A DNA stretch of 64,000 nucleotides from Bacteroidia bacterium (GTDB lineage Bacteria; Bacteroidota; Bacteroidia; Flavobacteriales; Flavobacteriaceae). The DNA lies in assembly GCA_030427585.1 (NCBI GenBank), contig JAUIBW010000003.1, positions 124,001 through 188,000 on the forward strand, written 5' to 3'. This document shows, piece by piece, positions 26,908-35,376 of the stretch (positions are counted from its first letter, which is position 1; each line of letters begins with the position of its first letter). Made by a program: the position numbers and the translations under genes. The notes under the pieces are model-generated. The model ran no database searches. It saw only the letters and a list, made by a program, of their open reading frames with translations, and was not told the DNA's origin.

Positions 26908-27552
26908 TTTTTGGTACTCGTCTAAAACGGTTTTTCTTCCTATAGTTTTGGTAATAATATCTTTATCAAGATCCCAGCCTCTTGCAGGAGAATATTCTCT
27001 ACCATACCATATAATTTGAAGATGTAGGTCATTCCATAATTCTTTTGGAAATAACCTCTTGGCGTCTTTTTCGGTTTGCGTTACATTTTTACCATTGCTA
27101 AGTCCCCATCTGTACATTAATCTATGAATATGTGTATCTACAGGAAATGCAGGTACTCCAAATGCTTGTGACATCACTACACTAGCGGTTTTATGACCAA
27201 CAGCAGGCAAGGCTTCCAGAGCCTCAAAACTTTGAGGGACTTCTCCGTTATAGTTATCGATAAGAATCTGAGACAATCCGTGGATTCCTTTAGATTTCAT
27301 AGGGCTTAACCCAACAGGTTTTATGATTTCCCGAATTTCTTCTACAGATAATTTTACCATTGCATATGGGTTATCTGCTCTGTCAAATAGGAGTGGAGTG
27401 ATTTGGTTCACTCTAACATCTGTACTTTGTGCACTCATTAATACCGCAATGAGTAAAGTATAAGGATCTTTATGATCTAATGGGATTGGTATTTTGGGAT
27501 ATAATTCCTGAAGTGTTTTAATAGTAAAATCTACCTTTTCCTGTTTGGTCAT
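26884..27552 (-). CDS. nth: Endonuclease III-type DNA glycosylase lacking the Fe-S cluster
   Basis: A bifunctional DNA glycosylase/AP lyase for oxidised pyrimidines. Of its 222 residues, the helix-hairpin-helix (LEALPAVGHKTASVV) gives the catalytic Lys121, and FPVDTHIHRL gives Asp139, matching E. coli Lys120/Asp138. The C-terminus, where canonical Nth has four Cys binding a 4Fe-4S cluster, reads YSPARGWDLDKDIITKTIG with no cysteine at all. The rest is full length and intact, so this looks like a stable cluster-free variant rather than decay. It converges on the sigma factor operon with a shared terminator. Confidence 0.93.
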   Translation of the reverse strand: MTKQEKVDFTIKTLQELYPKIPIPLDHKDPYTLLIAVLMSAQSTDVRVNQITPLLFDRADNPYAMVKLSVEEIREIIKPVGLSPMKSKGIHGLSQILIDNYNGEVPQSFEALEALPAVGHKTASVVMSQAFGVPAFPVDTHIHRLMYRWGLSNGKNVTQTEKDAKRLFPKELWNDLHLQIIWYGREYSPARGWDLDKDIITKTIGRKTVLDEYQKVKRSIKK

Positions 27553-27652
27553 AATATAGTATAGTATTATTTTGTATTAAACGTGTAAATATCTAAAATT
27601 ATCGCTTCTTATTACATGCAACCATGTAAATTGTAGTATTCAAAGTAAAGAA

Positions 27653-28402
27653 TTACGAAGAATTAATGATACTAAGCAGTTTTTCTTTTTTTCTAGTAGC
27701 TAACGGAACTTTACTTTTATCTTTTAAAACCAGGTAGTCTCCATCACGTTTATCATACCTTAACAAATAATCCAGGTTAATTAAGTGAGACTGATGACAT
27801 CTAAAAAACTGTGTAGATGAAAGTATATTTTCGTACTCTTTGAGCCCTTTAGAAACCATAAGAGTGCCTTGCTCATAAATAAAAAACTTTGTATAACTAC
27901 CATTAGCTTCGAGATGTATAATATCCCGTACTGCCACAATCTGAATACCGTACTTATCTTTCAGAACCAACCGGGTTAGATTTTGCTGTTGATCATTTAT
28001 ATTGTGTATAAGTGTTTGTACTTTTTTTGAAGTTTTGTGGTATGTGACTTCTGATTTTGCTTTTTCAATCGCTTGTACTAATTCTTCAGGATCAATAGGT
28101 TTAAGAATATAATCAAGCGCACTAAACTTTATTGCTTTTAATGCATATTTTTCGTGGGATGATGCGAATATTACCTGAAAATTAATTTCGGGTAAGTTCT
28201 GTAGCACATCGAACCCTGTGCCATCTGGCATTTCAATATCTAAAAATACAAGATCCGGTTGCCTGTTTTGTATTAGTTCTATACCTTTTGCTACATTTTC
28301 TGCCTCACCTACAAACTGAATATCAGAACAATAATGATCCAGCAAATCTAAAAAATTTCGTCGCGCTGCAGGGTTATCCTCTATAAGAACTATTTTCATC
28401 AT
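27653..28402 (-). CDS. LytTR-family response regulator
   Basis: 249 residues: a receiver domain (1-120) with phospho-acceptor Asp55 in LVFLDIEMPDG, Thr/Ser and Lys in FASSH and YILKPI, and a C-terminal LytTR DNA-binding domain (~145-245, LEANGSYTKFF, FFRCHQSHLINL, VPLATRKKEKL). It controls transcription at tandem imperfect repeats in other bacteria. Its start overlaps the stop of the kinase gene by four bases (ATGA), so the two form one translationally coupled two-component system. A second ATG directly follows the first, so the start is uncertain by one codon. Confidence 0.94.
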   Translation of the reverse strand: MMKIVLIEDNPAARRNFLDLLDHYCSDIQFVGEAENVAKGIELIQNRQPDLVFLDIEMPDGTGFDVLQNLPEINFQVIFASSHEKYALKAIKFSALDYILKPIDPEELVQAIEKAKSEVTYHKTSKKVQTLIHNINDQQQNLTRLVLKDKYGIQIVAVRDIIHLEANGSYTKFFIYEQGTLMVSKGLKEYENILSSTQFFRCHQSHLINLDYLLRYDKRDGDYLVLKDKSKVPLATRKKEKLLSIINSS

Positions 28403-30471
28403 ATATATTGAAATGGTAAATTAAAGGTTACTAGCGTGCCATGAGAAAGGTTTTGAATATCGAAGGCTATTTTCTTTTTTTGCATTTTACGATACAAATC
28501 AATTCGTTCTTCTGTAATTTTTATAGCGTGAGATACGTGATCTTTTCGCTTAATTTTCATCGCTTCTTCTATCCCAGGTCCATTATCTGATATTTTTAAA
28601 ACCAAATGATCTTTTTCTAAAGAGAAGTGAATTGTTATAGTTGCTTCTTCTTTTAGCCAAGTCACACCATGTTCTATAGCATTTTCTACAAATGGTTGCG
28701 CAAACATAGGAGGAATAGCGATTTCATCAGGAATCAAATTTTTTTCAACCTTAATTTTAAAAGTAAAAGGATGATCGCGTTTTAAGTTTTGAATGCTTAA
28801 ATAATTATCGAGCATATTAATTTCCTGGTCCAAACTAATTAATTCACTTCTTGAGTTATCCAATACCTGTCGAATAAGTTTAGAAAATTTTACAAGATAC
28901 AGACTAGCTTGTTTGGCGTTTCCTTGATTCATATAGTCTTGTATCGAGGTCATTGCATTAAAAATAAAATGGGGATTCATCTGTACTCGCAACAAATTTT
29001 GTTCTATATCTTGTGCCTTTTGTTTAAGCGCTAATTGTTTTTGTCTGTTTACCAGATATAACACTACCCCAAGAAGTAATAAAACCACACTTAGGATACT
29101 AAAAATAGTTTTATTAAAATTGGCTTGTTTCAACTCTAGAGATTGAATAGCAGTTTGTTGCGCCAGATTTTTGATTTCTTGCTCTTTCTTCTCGGTTTCG
29201 TATTGCACCTGTAATTGAGATAATTGCTTGGCTTTTTCTTTACCTAATAAAGAATCATAAGTAGCATGGTATAATTCGTATGAAGCTAAAGCTGCTTTGT
29301 AATTACCTAATTCTTTTTCTACTATTGCAAGAGCCTCTGCAGAATTTCTTAAATGGGTAGGATATCCAAATTTTGTGCTCAATTCAATTCCTTGTAAAAG
29401 AAATTGTTTTGCAAGATCATAATTTTTGAGTTTATAATGTGATCTTCCTAAAATATTTAAGGAAGAAGAAGTGATGTTGTGATCATTTATTTTTTTACTA
29501 AGATGAAATGCTTTTTCTGTATATGAAATCCCTTCGTTATACTTTCCTAAACTTAAATTCAAATTACCGATATTATTATAAAAAATACATATTTGACTGT
29601 TATCACCAAGTTCCTTAGCTATTTTTAAGGCTTTAAAATAATATTCTAGAGAGAGTGTAATGTTTTCTTGATGTCTATAACTAATTGCAAGATTATTATA
29701 AATTAAGGCTATTCCTCTTTTGTTACCAAGCTCTTCATAGATGGCTAGGGCTTTGTGATAATGATCTATTGCCATAGGATAATTGTATAAATCATCATAG
29801 ATCATACCTATATAGTGATACGCCTGTGACATTGCAATTTTATCTTTTAATTCATCTGCAATTTTCCAGGCATGTAAATAATTTTCTAGTGCTTTAGGAA
29901 AGTTTCCTTGTTCTCGATATAATTCTCCTATATTACCATAACAAGAGGCTGCACCTTTTTTGTTTCCTAAAGCTATTCTTAATTCTAATGCTTTAGAAAA
30001 ATGCTTTAATGATTTAGAATATTCACCACGTTTTTTGTAAACAAGTGCCAAACCATTATATGCATTTGATTTCCCTTTTGCATATTTTGATTTTTGTGCA
30101 AACTCTAATACCTTATTGTATATGTTATACGCTTCATCATAATAGCCTAATTGTGCAGTTGCCCAACCTATTTCATAATAAGCATTAGATATTCCTTCAT
30201 AATAGTTTAATGGTTTAGCTAGGGTTATAGCTTTATTTGCATAATATGCAGTTTTGGAGGAATCTACATTATCATATTCGTCAGCCAAAAGATTATATAT
30301 ATCTACTTTTTCTTTATTAGATATCTTGGCTTTTAATTCTTGTAAAAGTGAATCAATTTTGGTTTGATTTTGAGCAAAGGCACTATTCGTATGCAGAAAT
30401 GCAAAAATAAAGAATAGAAAAATCTTTCTACTGTTATTAGAACATATAAAGAATACTATATATCGAATCAT
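28399..30471 (-). CDS. TPR-containing LytS-type sensor histidine kinase
   Basis: 690 residues from the ATG at 30469-30471, chosen because it directly opens a signal-anchor (IFLFFIFAFLHTNSAFAQ). Periplasmic residues ~40-430 hold at least nine tetratricopeptide repeats (for example NAYNGLALVYKKRGEYSKSL). A transmembrane helix follows (TIFSILSVVLLLLGVVLYLV), then the His_kinase domain with His501 in VQMNPHFIFNAM and an HATPase (NAIEHGVTW, ISDNGPGIE). The ligand is unknown; TPRs suggest a protein or peptide signal. The partner is the overlapping LytTR regulator. Confidence 0.93.
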   Translation of the reverse strand: MIRYIVFFICSNNSRKIFLFFIFAFLHTNSAFAQNQTKIDSLLQELKAKISNKEKVDIYNLLADEYDNVDSSKTAYYANKAITLAKPLNYYEGISNAYYEIGWATAQLGYYDEAYNIYNKVLEFAQKSKYAKGKSNAYNGLALVYKKRGEYSKSLKHFSKALELRIALGNKKGAASCYGNIGELYREQGNFPKALENYLHAWKIADELKDKIAMSQAYHYIGMIYDDLYNYPMAIDHYHKALAIYEELGNKRGIALIYNNLAISYRHQENITLSLEYYFKALKIAKELGDNSQICIFYNNIGNLNLSLGKYNEGISYTEKAFHLSKKINDHNITSSSLNILGRSHYKLKNYDLAKQFLLQGIELSTKFGYPTHLRNSAEALAIVEKELGNYKAALASYELYHATYDSLLGKEKAKQLSQLQVQYETEKKEQEIKNLAQQTAIQSLELKQANFNKTIFSILSVVLLLLGVVLYLVNRQKQLALKQKAQDIEQNLLRVQMNPHFIFNAMTSIQDYMNQGNAKQASLYLVKFSKLIRQVLDNSRSELISLDQEINMLDNYLSIQNLKRDHPFTFKIKVEKNLIPDEIAIPPMFAQPFVENAIEHGVTWLKEEATITIHFSLEKDHLVLKISDNGPGIEEAMKIKRKDHVSHAIKITEERIDLYRKMQKKKIAFDIQNLSHGTLVTFNLPFQYI

Positions 30472-30730
30472 ATAAATTGGCTTATTATTGTGCAAGAATA
30501 CATAATTATATAGAATCAAACAAAGTAAGCATATATGGTATTATTAGTAACTGTTAAAATATAAAATGCTTAAGTATTACAATAAATTTGATTCTGTTTT
30601 TTTGAAATTTTATAACTTGCTTACTTTAATATCGAGTTACAGATAAGTTGAATTTTATTATATATTAATAACTATCATATAAGAATATTGACTTATCGCT
30701 ATATTATAAACTACATTTAATTTAAATATA

Positions 30731-31180
30731 ATGACAACACTAGAGGCAGGGGATAAGGCTCCTAATTTTTCAGCATTGGACCAGAACGGGAATACGATCA
30801 CCTTAAAGGATTATACGGGAAAAAAACTTGTTATTTTTTTCTATCCCAAAGCCAGTACACCAGGCTGTACAGCCGAAGCATGCAACCTGAGAGATCATTA
30901 CCAAACTTTTCTTGCTCAAGGATATGAAATTATTGGTGTAAGTGCCGATAGTGCCAAACGACAACAAAATTTTAAAAATAAATATGAGTTACCTTATCCA
31001 TTACTAGCAGATGAAAACAAAGCAGTAATTAAAGCTTTTGGAGTGTGGGGACCAAAGAAATTTATGGGTAGGGAATATGATGGGATTCATCGTACCACTT
31101 TTGTTATTGACGAAAAAGGAATAATTTCTGAAGTTATTACGAAGGTGAAGACAAAAGATCACGCTGCGCAAATTTTATAG
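30731..31180 (+). CDS. bcp: Thioredoxin-dependent peroxiredoxin (Bcp/PrxQ)
   Basis: A 149-residue cytosolic peroxidase that reduces H2O2 and alkyl hydroperoxides with thioredoxin. The peroxidatic Cys46 and resolving Cys51 are in the atypical 2-Cys PrxQ spacing PGCTAEAC, preceded by FYPKASTPG. VFGVWGPKKFMGREYDG-like text before RTTFVID is typical. The gene is monocistronic and is followed by a long inverted-repeat element. Confidence 0.95.
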   Translation: MTTLEAGDKAPNFSALDQNGNTITLKDYTGKKLVIFFYPKASTPGCTAEACNLRDHYQTFLAQGYEIIGVSADSAKRQQNFKNKYELPYPLLADENKAVIKAFGVWGPKKFMGREYDGIHRTTFVIDEKGIISEVITKVKTKDHAAQIL

Positions 31181-31195
31181 GTGTGTGGTTATAAT

Positions 31196-31358
31196 TGAAG
31201 TGGTTTAAACTTTTTTCAATTCGCTATAAAAATGCTTTTTTTCGCTCAATTTTTGTCTTTTCCTTACTTCGTAGCGCTGCTATGAAGTGCAAAAAACACT
31301 TCAATTGATCAAAAAACTATTATTTTTCGCCAGAATCAAAAAAGTTTAAACCACTTCA
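31196..31358. repeat. Inverted-repeat intergenic element (family B-like)
   Basis: A 163-bp block with perfect 21-bp inverted ends: the left end reads TGAAGTGGTTTAAAC plus six T (31196-31216), and its complement is at 31338-31358. The centre has CGTAGCGCTGCTATG, close to the element at 21488-21648. No ORF. It sits between convergent genes and could also act as a terminator, but its length and ends fit a MITE-type element better. Confidence 0.75.
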
Positions 31359-31360
31359 TT

Positions 31361-31397
31361 AAAAAAGCAGTATAGTTATTTACTATACTGCTTTTTT
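31361..31397. terminator. Strong terminator of the 482-residue protein gene
   Basis: A perfect 15-bp stem, AAAAAAGCAGTATAG (31361-31375) with CTATACTGCTTTTTT (31383-31397), and a 7-nt loop. It works for the minus-strand gene and also ends transcription from bcp. Confidence 0.92.
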
Positions 31398-31418
31398 AAT
31401 ATGTTGTGTATACGCAAC

Positions 31419-32867
31419 TTATTTTACTGTTTCTATAGTTTTATATCCAAAAAAGTTATTGGCTTTTATCATTTCAGGAATAAGATCTGGTAATTGATCT
31501 TCCCATCCAGATTCCCCTTCTTGAATTTTTTGTAGTACTTCTCTTGAAAAAATATCCATAATAGAGGGATCATAATCTGTAATATCCTGTAGTTTACCAT
31601 TGTACTTAAAGAACTTATAGAGTTCTTTCATTCTTGGGTGTACTTTAAGAGTATCACTAGTGGTTATCTCTCCGGTTTTATGATTTTTTAAGGGGTATAA
31701 ATACACTTTTAAATCTTTAAAGAATAATTTGCCAAAAGCTTCCAGGATACCTCCACTAAGGTGTCTGTAGTATTTTTCATCAAAAATATCTACCAAATTA
31801 TTAACTCCCATAGAGAGAGCCATACGTTCTTTGGTATAATTAGAGAAATACTCAACTACTTTATAATATTCTTTAAAATTAGAGATCATTACCGTTTGTC
31901 CTAAAGAACAAAGTAATCTGGCTCTTGCCATAAAATCTTCTTCATCAATTTCACCTTCAGCTCTAAGGTTTGATAATGTTATTTCAAAAATAACTACAGT
32001 TTTATTCTTATTTACCTTGTTTTCACTCAAGAACATATTGAGTGACTTTTTATAAATATCCATATTAACCTTAGTGACTGGTCTAAAACTCCCTCGAAGT
32101 GCTAATATGTTTTTCTTATATAATATTGCAGCAGGCAAAATATTATGCCCATCGGGGCCAAACATTACTGCTTCCGTCATTCCATTCTTAACCAATTGTA
32201 GACTCATCAATCGATTATCTACTTTTGTAAATCGAGGTCCAGAGAAGTTAATCGTGTCGATCTCTATTTGATCCTTATCCAGATGATCATATAGGTATCT
32301 CAATAATTTTTTTGGATTATCGTATTTATAATATGCTCCATAAATAAGATTAACCCCTAATATTCCTAAAGTCATTTGCTGCAATCGTGCATCATTTTCA
32401 TGGAATCGAATATGAAGCAAAATTTCATTGTAATCTTCATTTGGTGTTGTCTGATATCGAATACCTACCCAACCATGACCTTTATATTTTTTAGCAAAAT
32501 CAATTGTTGCAACAGTATTTGCATAACTAAAAAATAGTTTATTGGGATGTTTCTCTCTAGTGATTCGTTCTTCTATAAGTGTTACCTCATGATTAAGCAT
32601 TTTTTTTAATCTTGCTTCGGTAACATAACGTTTATCATTTTCAATACCATAAATAGCATCACTAAAATCTTTATCATATGCACTCATTGCTTTTGCAATT
32701 GTACCAGAGGCTCCGCCTGCTCTAAAAAAGTTTCGAACAGTTTCCTGACCAGCACCTATTTCGGCAAAAGTACCATAGATGTTTTGGTTTAGGTTAATAC
32801 GCAAAGCTTTACTCTTTATTGAAGGGACAGATTCAAATTCTTTATCTCCCATTATCTTAATAGGCAT
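31419..32867 (-). CDS. Conserved hypothetical protein, 482 residues
   Basis: A soluble protein without signal peptide or membrane helix. Distinct text such as NIYGTFAEIGAGQETVRNFF, GASGTIAKAMSAYDKDFSD, KLFFSYANTVATIDFAK and FEITLSNLRAEGEIDEEDF is strongly conserved-looking and I recognise it as belonging to a widespread Bacteroidota hypothetical family. Database names for relatives (adenylyltransferase, TonB receptor) are not supported by any motif I can see. There is a possible start 15 bp downstream (MGDKEFE). Monocistronic, with a strong terminator. No function is offered. Confidence 0.75.
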   Translation of the reverse strand: MPIKIMGDKEFESVPSIKSKALRINLNQNIYGTFAEIGAGQETVRNFFRAGGASGTIAKAMSAYDKDFSDAIYGIENDKRYVTEARLKKMLNHEVTLIEERITREKHPNKLFFSYANTVATIDFAKKYKGHGWVGIRYQTTPNEDYNEILLHIRFHENDARLQQMTLGILGVNLIYGAYYKYDNPKKLLRYLYDHLDKDQIEIDTINFSGPRFTKVDNRLMSLQLVKNGMTEAVMFGPDGHNILPAAILYKKNILALRGSFRPVTKVNMDIYKKSLNMFLSENKVNKNKTVVIFEITLSNLRAEGEIDEEDFMARARLLCSLGQTVMISNFKEYYKVVEYFSNYTKERMALSMGVNNLVDIFDEKYYRHLSGGILEAFGKLFFKDLKVYLYPLKNHKTGEITTSDTLKVHPRMKELYKFFKYNGKLQDITDYDPSIMDIFSREVLQKIQEGESGWEDQLPDLIPEMIKANNFFGYKTIETVK

Positions 32868-33009
32868 AGTAAAAAGGGCTTTTTTTGTTTACCGTAAAGG
32901 TAATAATACAATAAGTATTAAAAAAGGTTTGAATGTAAATTTCTATACTCTCTAATATTTTAAGTGTTATTTAAGGGAAATATGTGATTTTTGACCAAAA
33001 AAATATAAG

Positions 33010-33017
33010 TACATTTG
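33010..33017 (+). promoter_or_regulatory. -7 box of the MBL hydrolase operon
   Basis: TACATTTG, a perfect TAnnTTTG, 17 bp before the ATG at 33035. It lies inside a longer GTG-started frame and so argues for the shorter start. Confidence 0.55.
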
Positions 33018-33034
33018 CCTTAGTTTATTATAGT

Positions 33035-33796
33035 ATGGAAGTAATTTTTCTTGGCACAGGCACATCACAGGGGATTCCGATTATAGGAAGTACTCATCCT
33101 GTTTGTTTAAGTAATGACCCTAGAGATAAGCGACTTCGTGTTTCTATACTTGTATCTTGGGACGATTACCAATATGTCGTAGATTGTGGACCAGATTTTA
33201 GACAGCAAATGCTCTCGAATAGGATATCTAGAATCGACGGGGTAATCTTTACTCATGAGCATGCAGATCATACTATGGGATTAGATGATATAAGGCCATT
33301 TTTTTTTAGGCAAGGTGATATCCCTATTTATGCACATAAGAGAGTTTTACAAGCACTAAGAACCAGGTTTGAGTATATTTTTTCTTCAGAAAACAAATAT
33401 CCAGGAGCACCAAGTGTTATTGAAAATGAACTTACTAATCAACCTTTTCAATTAGGTAATCTGGATGTGATTCCTATAAATACGTTTCATAATCGTTTAC
33501 AGGTTTTTGGATTTCGATTTAAAGATTTTGCATACCTAACAGATGTAAAAACAGTTGAAGAAGAAGAAAGATTAAAATTAAAAGGAGTTAAAGTTTTAGT
33601 GGTTAATGCGTTAAGAATAGAACCCCATCACTCGCATTTTAATTTAGAAGAAGCCCTTAAGTTCATTAAAGAAATACAACCCAAAAAGGCATACCTCACT
33701 CATATCAGTCATATGTTAGGTTTTCATGCCGAAGTTGAAAAAATATTACCAAAAAATGTGTATATAGCTTACGATAATTTAAAAATAACCATCTAG
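33035..33796 (+). CDS. MBL-fold metallohydrolase (PhnP-like)
   Basis: A 253-residue metallo-beta-lactamase-fold enzyme. MEVIFLGTGTSQGIP is the standard N-terminus, THEHADH at 73-79 the HxHxDH zinc motif, with Asp in LTDVKT and the final His in ISHMLGFH. It resembles PhnP, a phosphoribosyl 1,2-cyclic phosphodiesterase, but no phn genes are near, so the cyclic-phosphate substrate is uncertain. The start at 33035 is set by homology of the first residues and by the -7 box. The next gene starts 3 bp after its stop. Confidence 0.88.
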   Translation: MEVIFLGTGTSQGIPIIGSTHPVCLSNDPRDKRLRVSILVSWDDYQYVVDCGPDFRQQMLSNRISRIDGVIFTHEHADHTMGLDDIRPFFFRQGDIPIYAHKRVLQALRTRFEYIFSSENKYPGAPSVIENELTNQPFQLGNLDVIPINTFHNRLQVFGFRFKDFAYLTDVKTVEEEERLKLKGVKVLVVNALRIEPHHSHFNLEEALKFIKEIQPKKAYLTHISHMLGFHAEVEKILPKNVYIAYDNLKITI

Positions 33797-33799
33797 AAT

Positions 33800-34297
33800 A
33801 TGAAAAATAAGATCTTTTTATATCTATTCATTTTTGCAGCATTATTTATTCTTTTTCAATTCATGAATGCCAAAAAAGCAAAAGAATCCTATGATACAAA
33901 AATAGAGACCTTAAAGACCAAAATAACAACAAAAGAAGCGACCATTGATTCACTAATTAATGCAAATATGGATCTTACGTACTTCTCATTAGATAGTAAT
34001 GAAGATGCAGCAAGTTATTTTGAGGAGATGGGCTATGATGCTAATAAGCTTGCATTAACAATAAGTGATCAAATTGTTGGGCAAAATAAAGCGGGAGAGG
34101 ATAATCCAATAATTCCGTTTGTTGGGATGGAAGGTAATATGAATATTAATAAAGTAAGACTACTAAATCACAAGTGGATTATAGCTGATTTTACCGATGG
34201 TGTTTATTGGGGAGAGCTTTTTATACTATATGAAGTGAAAGAAGGTGGTGTCATAGATTTTGAAGTAGAAAAATCATTCTTATATCCCAGAGATTAA
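33800..34297 (+). CDS. Membrane-anchored coiled-coil protein, conserved hypothetical
   Basis: 165 residues: one N-terminal membrane helix (IFLYLFIFAALFILFQFM), a short coiled coil (residues ~25-55, AKKAKESYDTKIETLKTKITTK region), and a globular periplasmic or cytoplasmic part with LLNHKWIIADFTDGVYWGELF and an aromatic C-terminus. It starts 3 bp after the MBL hydrolase stop, so the two are co-transcribed. I recognise it as a hypothetical family common next to this hydrolase in flavobacteria, with low certainty. No function known. Confidence 0.75.
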   Translation: MKNKIFLYLFIFAALFILFQFMNAKKAKESYDTKIETLKTKITTKEATIDSLINANMDLTYFSLDSNEDAASYFEEMGYDANKLALTISDQIVGQNKAGEDNPIIPFVGMEGNMNINKVRLLNHKWIIADFTDGVYWGELFILYEVKEGGVIDFEVEKSFLYPRD

Positions 34298-34317
34298 AAG
34301 AATATCTAATTTGATAA

Positions 34318-34477
34318 AACCCGTTGTGCATTTTTGATATTTTTGACTCCCAAATTCGTCAATTCGAGTGCTTCGACCATAGGAAGAAGTGTATCGAGAA
34401 TAGGATTTGGGAGTCAAAAAAACTATTCTCGATACAGTTTTTCTTCGTTTTACTGTGAAAAACCACTCGAATTGACG
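34318..34477. repeat. Palindromic intergenic element, copy 2 of family A
   Basis: It begins AACCCGTTGTGCATTT as copy 1 does at 19857, then shares AAATTCGTCAATTC, GAAGAAGTGTATCGAG and ACTATTCTCGATACA with it. The outer right inverted repeat is missing; instead an inner 14-bp perfect inverted repeat, CGTCAATTCGAGTG (34357-34370) / CACTCGAATTGACG (34464-34477), closes the element. It lies between convergent genes. Confidence 0.7.
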
Positions 34478-34513
34478 CTTTTTTATGCTATTAATTTTAA
34501 ACTTATACCATTA

Positions 34514-35356
34514 TTAATTAAAAGTATACGTTGTACGGGATACCTGTGTTAATCTAAAATAGCCATGAGCATAGTTGTCGGCATTATCCAGGTTAATACA
34601 ATTTCCTTTTAAAGCAACCGGGGTAGCACTAAAAAGACCAGCACCTTCTGATTGCTCGATAAGTATTCTTATGTAGTTATAATATCCTTCAGAAATACCA
34701 TACAAGTCGATATCTACAACATCTCCAGGTTTAAATTCTTCGGTTTTAGTATCGGTATCTTCCTCTTTTTCGTAATACCAGCTAATTTCATTTCCATTTA
34801 CAAATTCATCATCAAGATCTTCAAATTCTGCTAAAAGATCTCCTTCTTCTTTAAACCTAAAAAGATAGAAGTTATCTTCGTCTACAGGGTCATCGAATAT
34901 AAGATTGACTTCTAAAACTTCATCATCAAAACCATTTTCGGTAGATTGATTCACTTCTTTAATATCTGTAACAGGCATTAGTGTTTCTGTAGCAGAATAA
35001 TTTTCGCCATTATAAATAACTTCTAACGTATAAGATTGATTAAGTACTGGTACAAATTCTGTAGTTGTATATTCTCCATTATTTTGATCGGTAAAAATAA
35101 ACTCGACTCCACTAGAATTGTTAGTTACTTTAACCGAAGCACCGGTAACCCCTGTGTTAGAAGTTGTATCAAAGTACGAAGTAGATGTACTTAATTTTAT
35201 AGTTTGATTATTTCCTGTAGTACCTTTTTCCCAGTCTAATGAAGCTTCAATAGTTAATCGGGGAGGAGCTGTTTGTACATCCACGTCTATTACATCTTCA
35301 CAAGAAGTAAAGATGATAGCAAAAAGGAATATTGTGATTTTTAAATAAGTTTTCAT
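34514..35356 (-). CDS. DUF4249 lipoprotein
   Basis: A 280-residue lipoprotein: signal peptide with lipobox FTSC (Cys19), then EDVIDVDVQTAPPRLTIEAS, the characteristic start of the DUF4249 family, and beta-rich modules (GVTGASVKVTN, NGEYTTTEFVPVLNQSYTLEV). The family is surface-exposed and encoded next to TonB-dependent receptors; a role as substrate-binding partner at the outer membrane is inferred from that pairing. Here it follows the receptor gene by 20 bp in the same operon. The cargo is unknown. Confidence 0.9.
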   Translation of the reverse strand: MKTYLKITIFLFAIIFTSCEDVIDVDVQTAPPRLTIEASLDWEKGTTGNNQTIKLSTSTSYFDTTSNTGVTGASVKVTNNSSGVEFIFTDQNNGEYTTTEFVPVLNQSYTLEVIYNGENYSATETLMPVTDIKEVNQSTENGFDDEVLEVNLIFDDPVDEDNFYLFRFKEEGDLLAEFEDLDDEFVNGNEISWYYEKEEDTDTKTEEFKPGDVVDIDLYGISEGYYNYIRILIEQSEGAGLFSATPVALKGNCINLDNADNYAHGYFRLTQVSRTTYTFN

Positions 35357-35376
35357 CTGTTCTTTTTTTTATTTTA

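Noticed and set aside
33800..34297. Hydrolase function for the small membrane protein
   Set aside because: No catalytic motif is visible; only the position next to a hydrolase suggests it.
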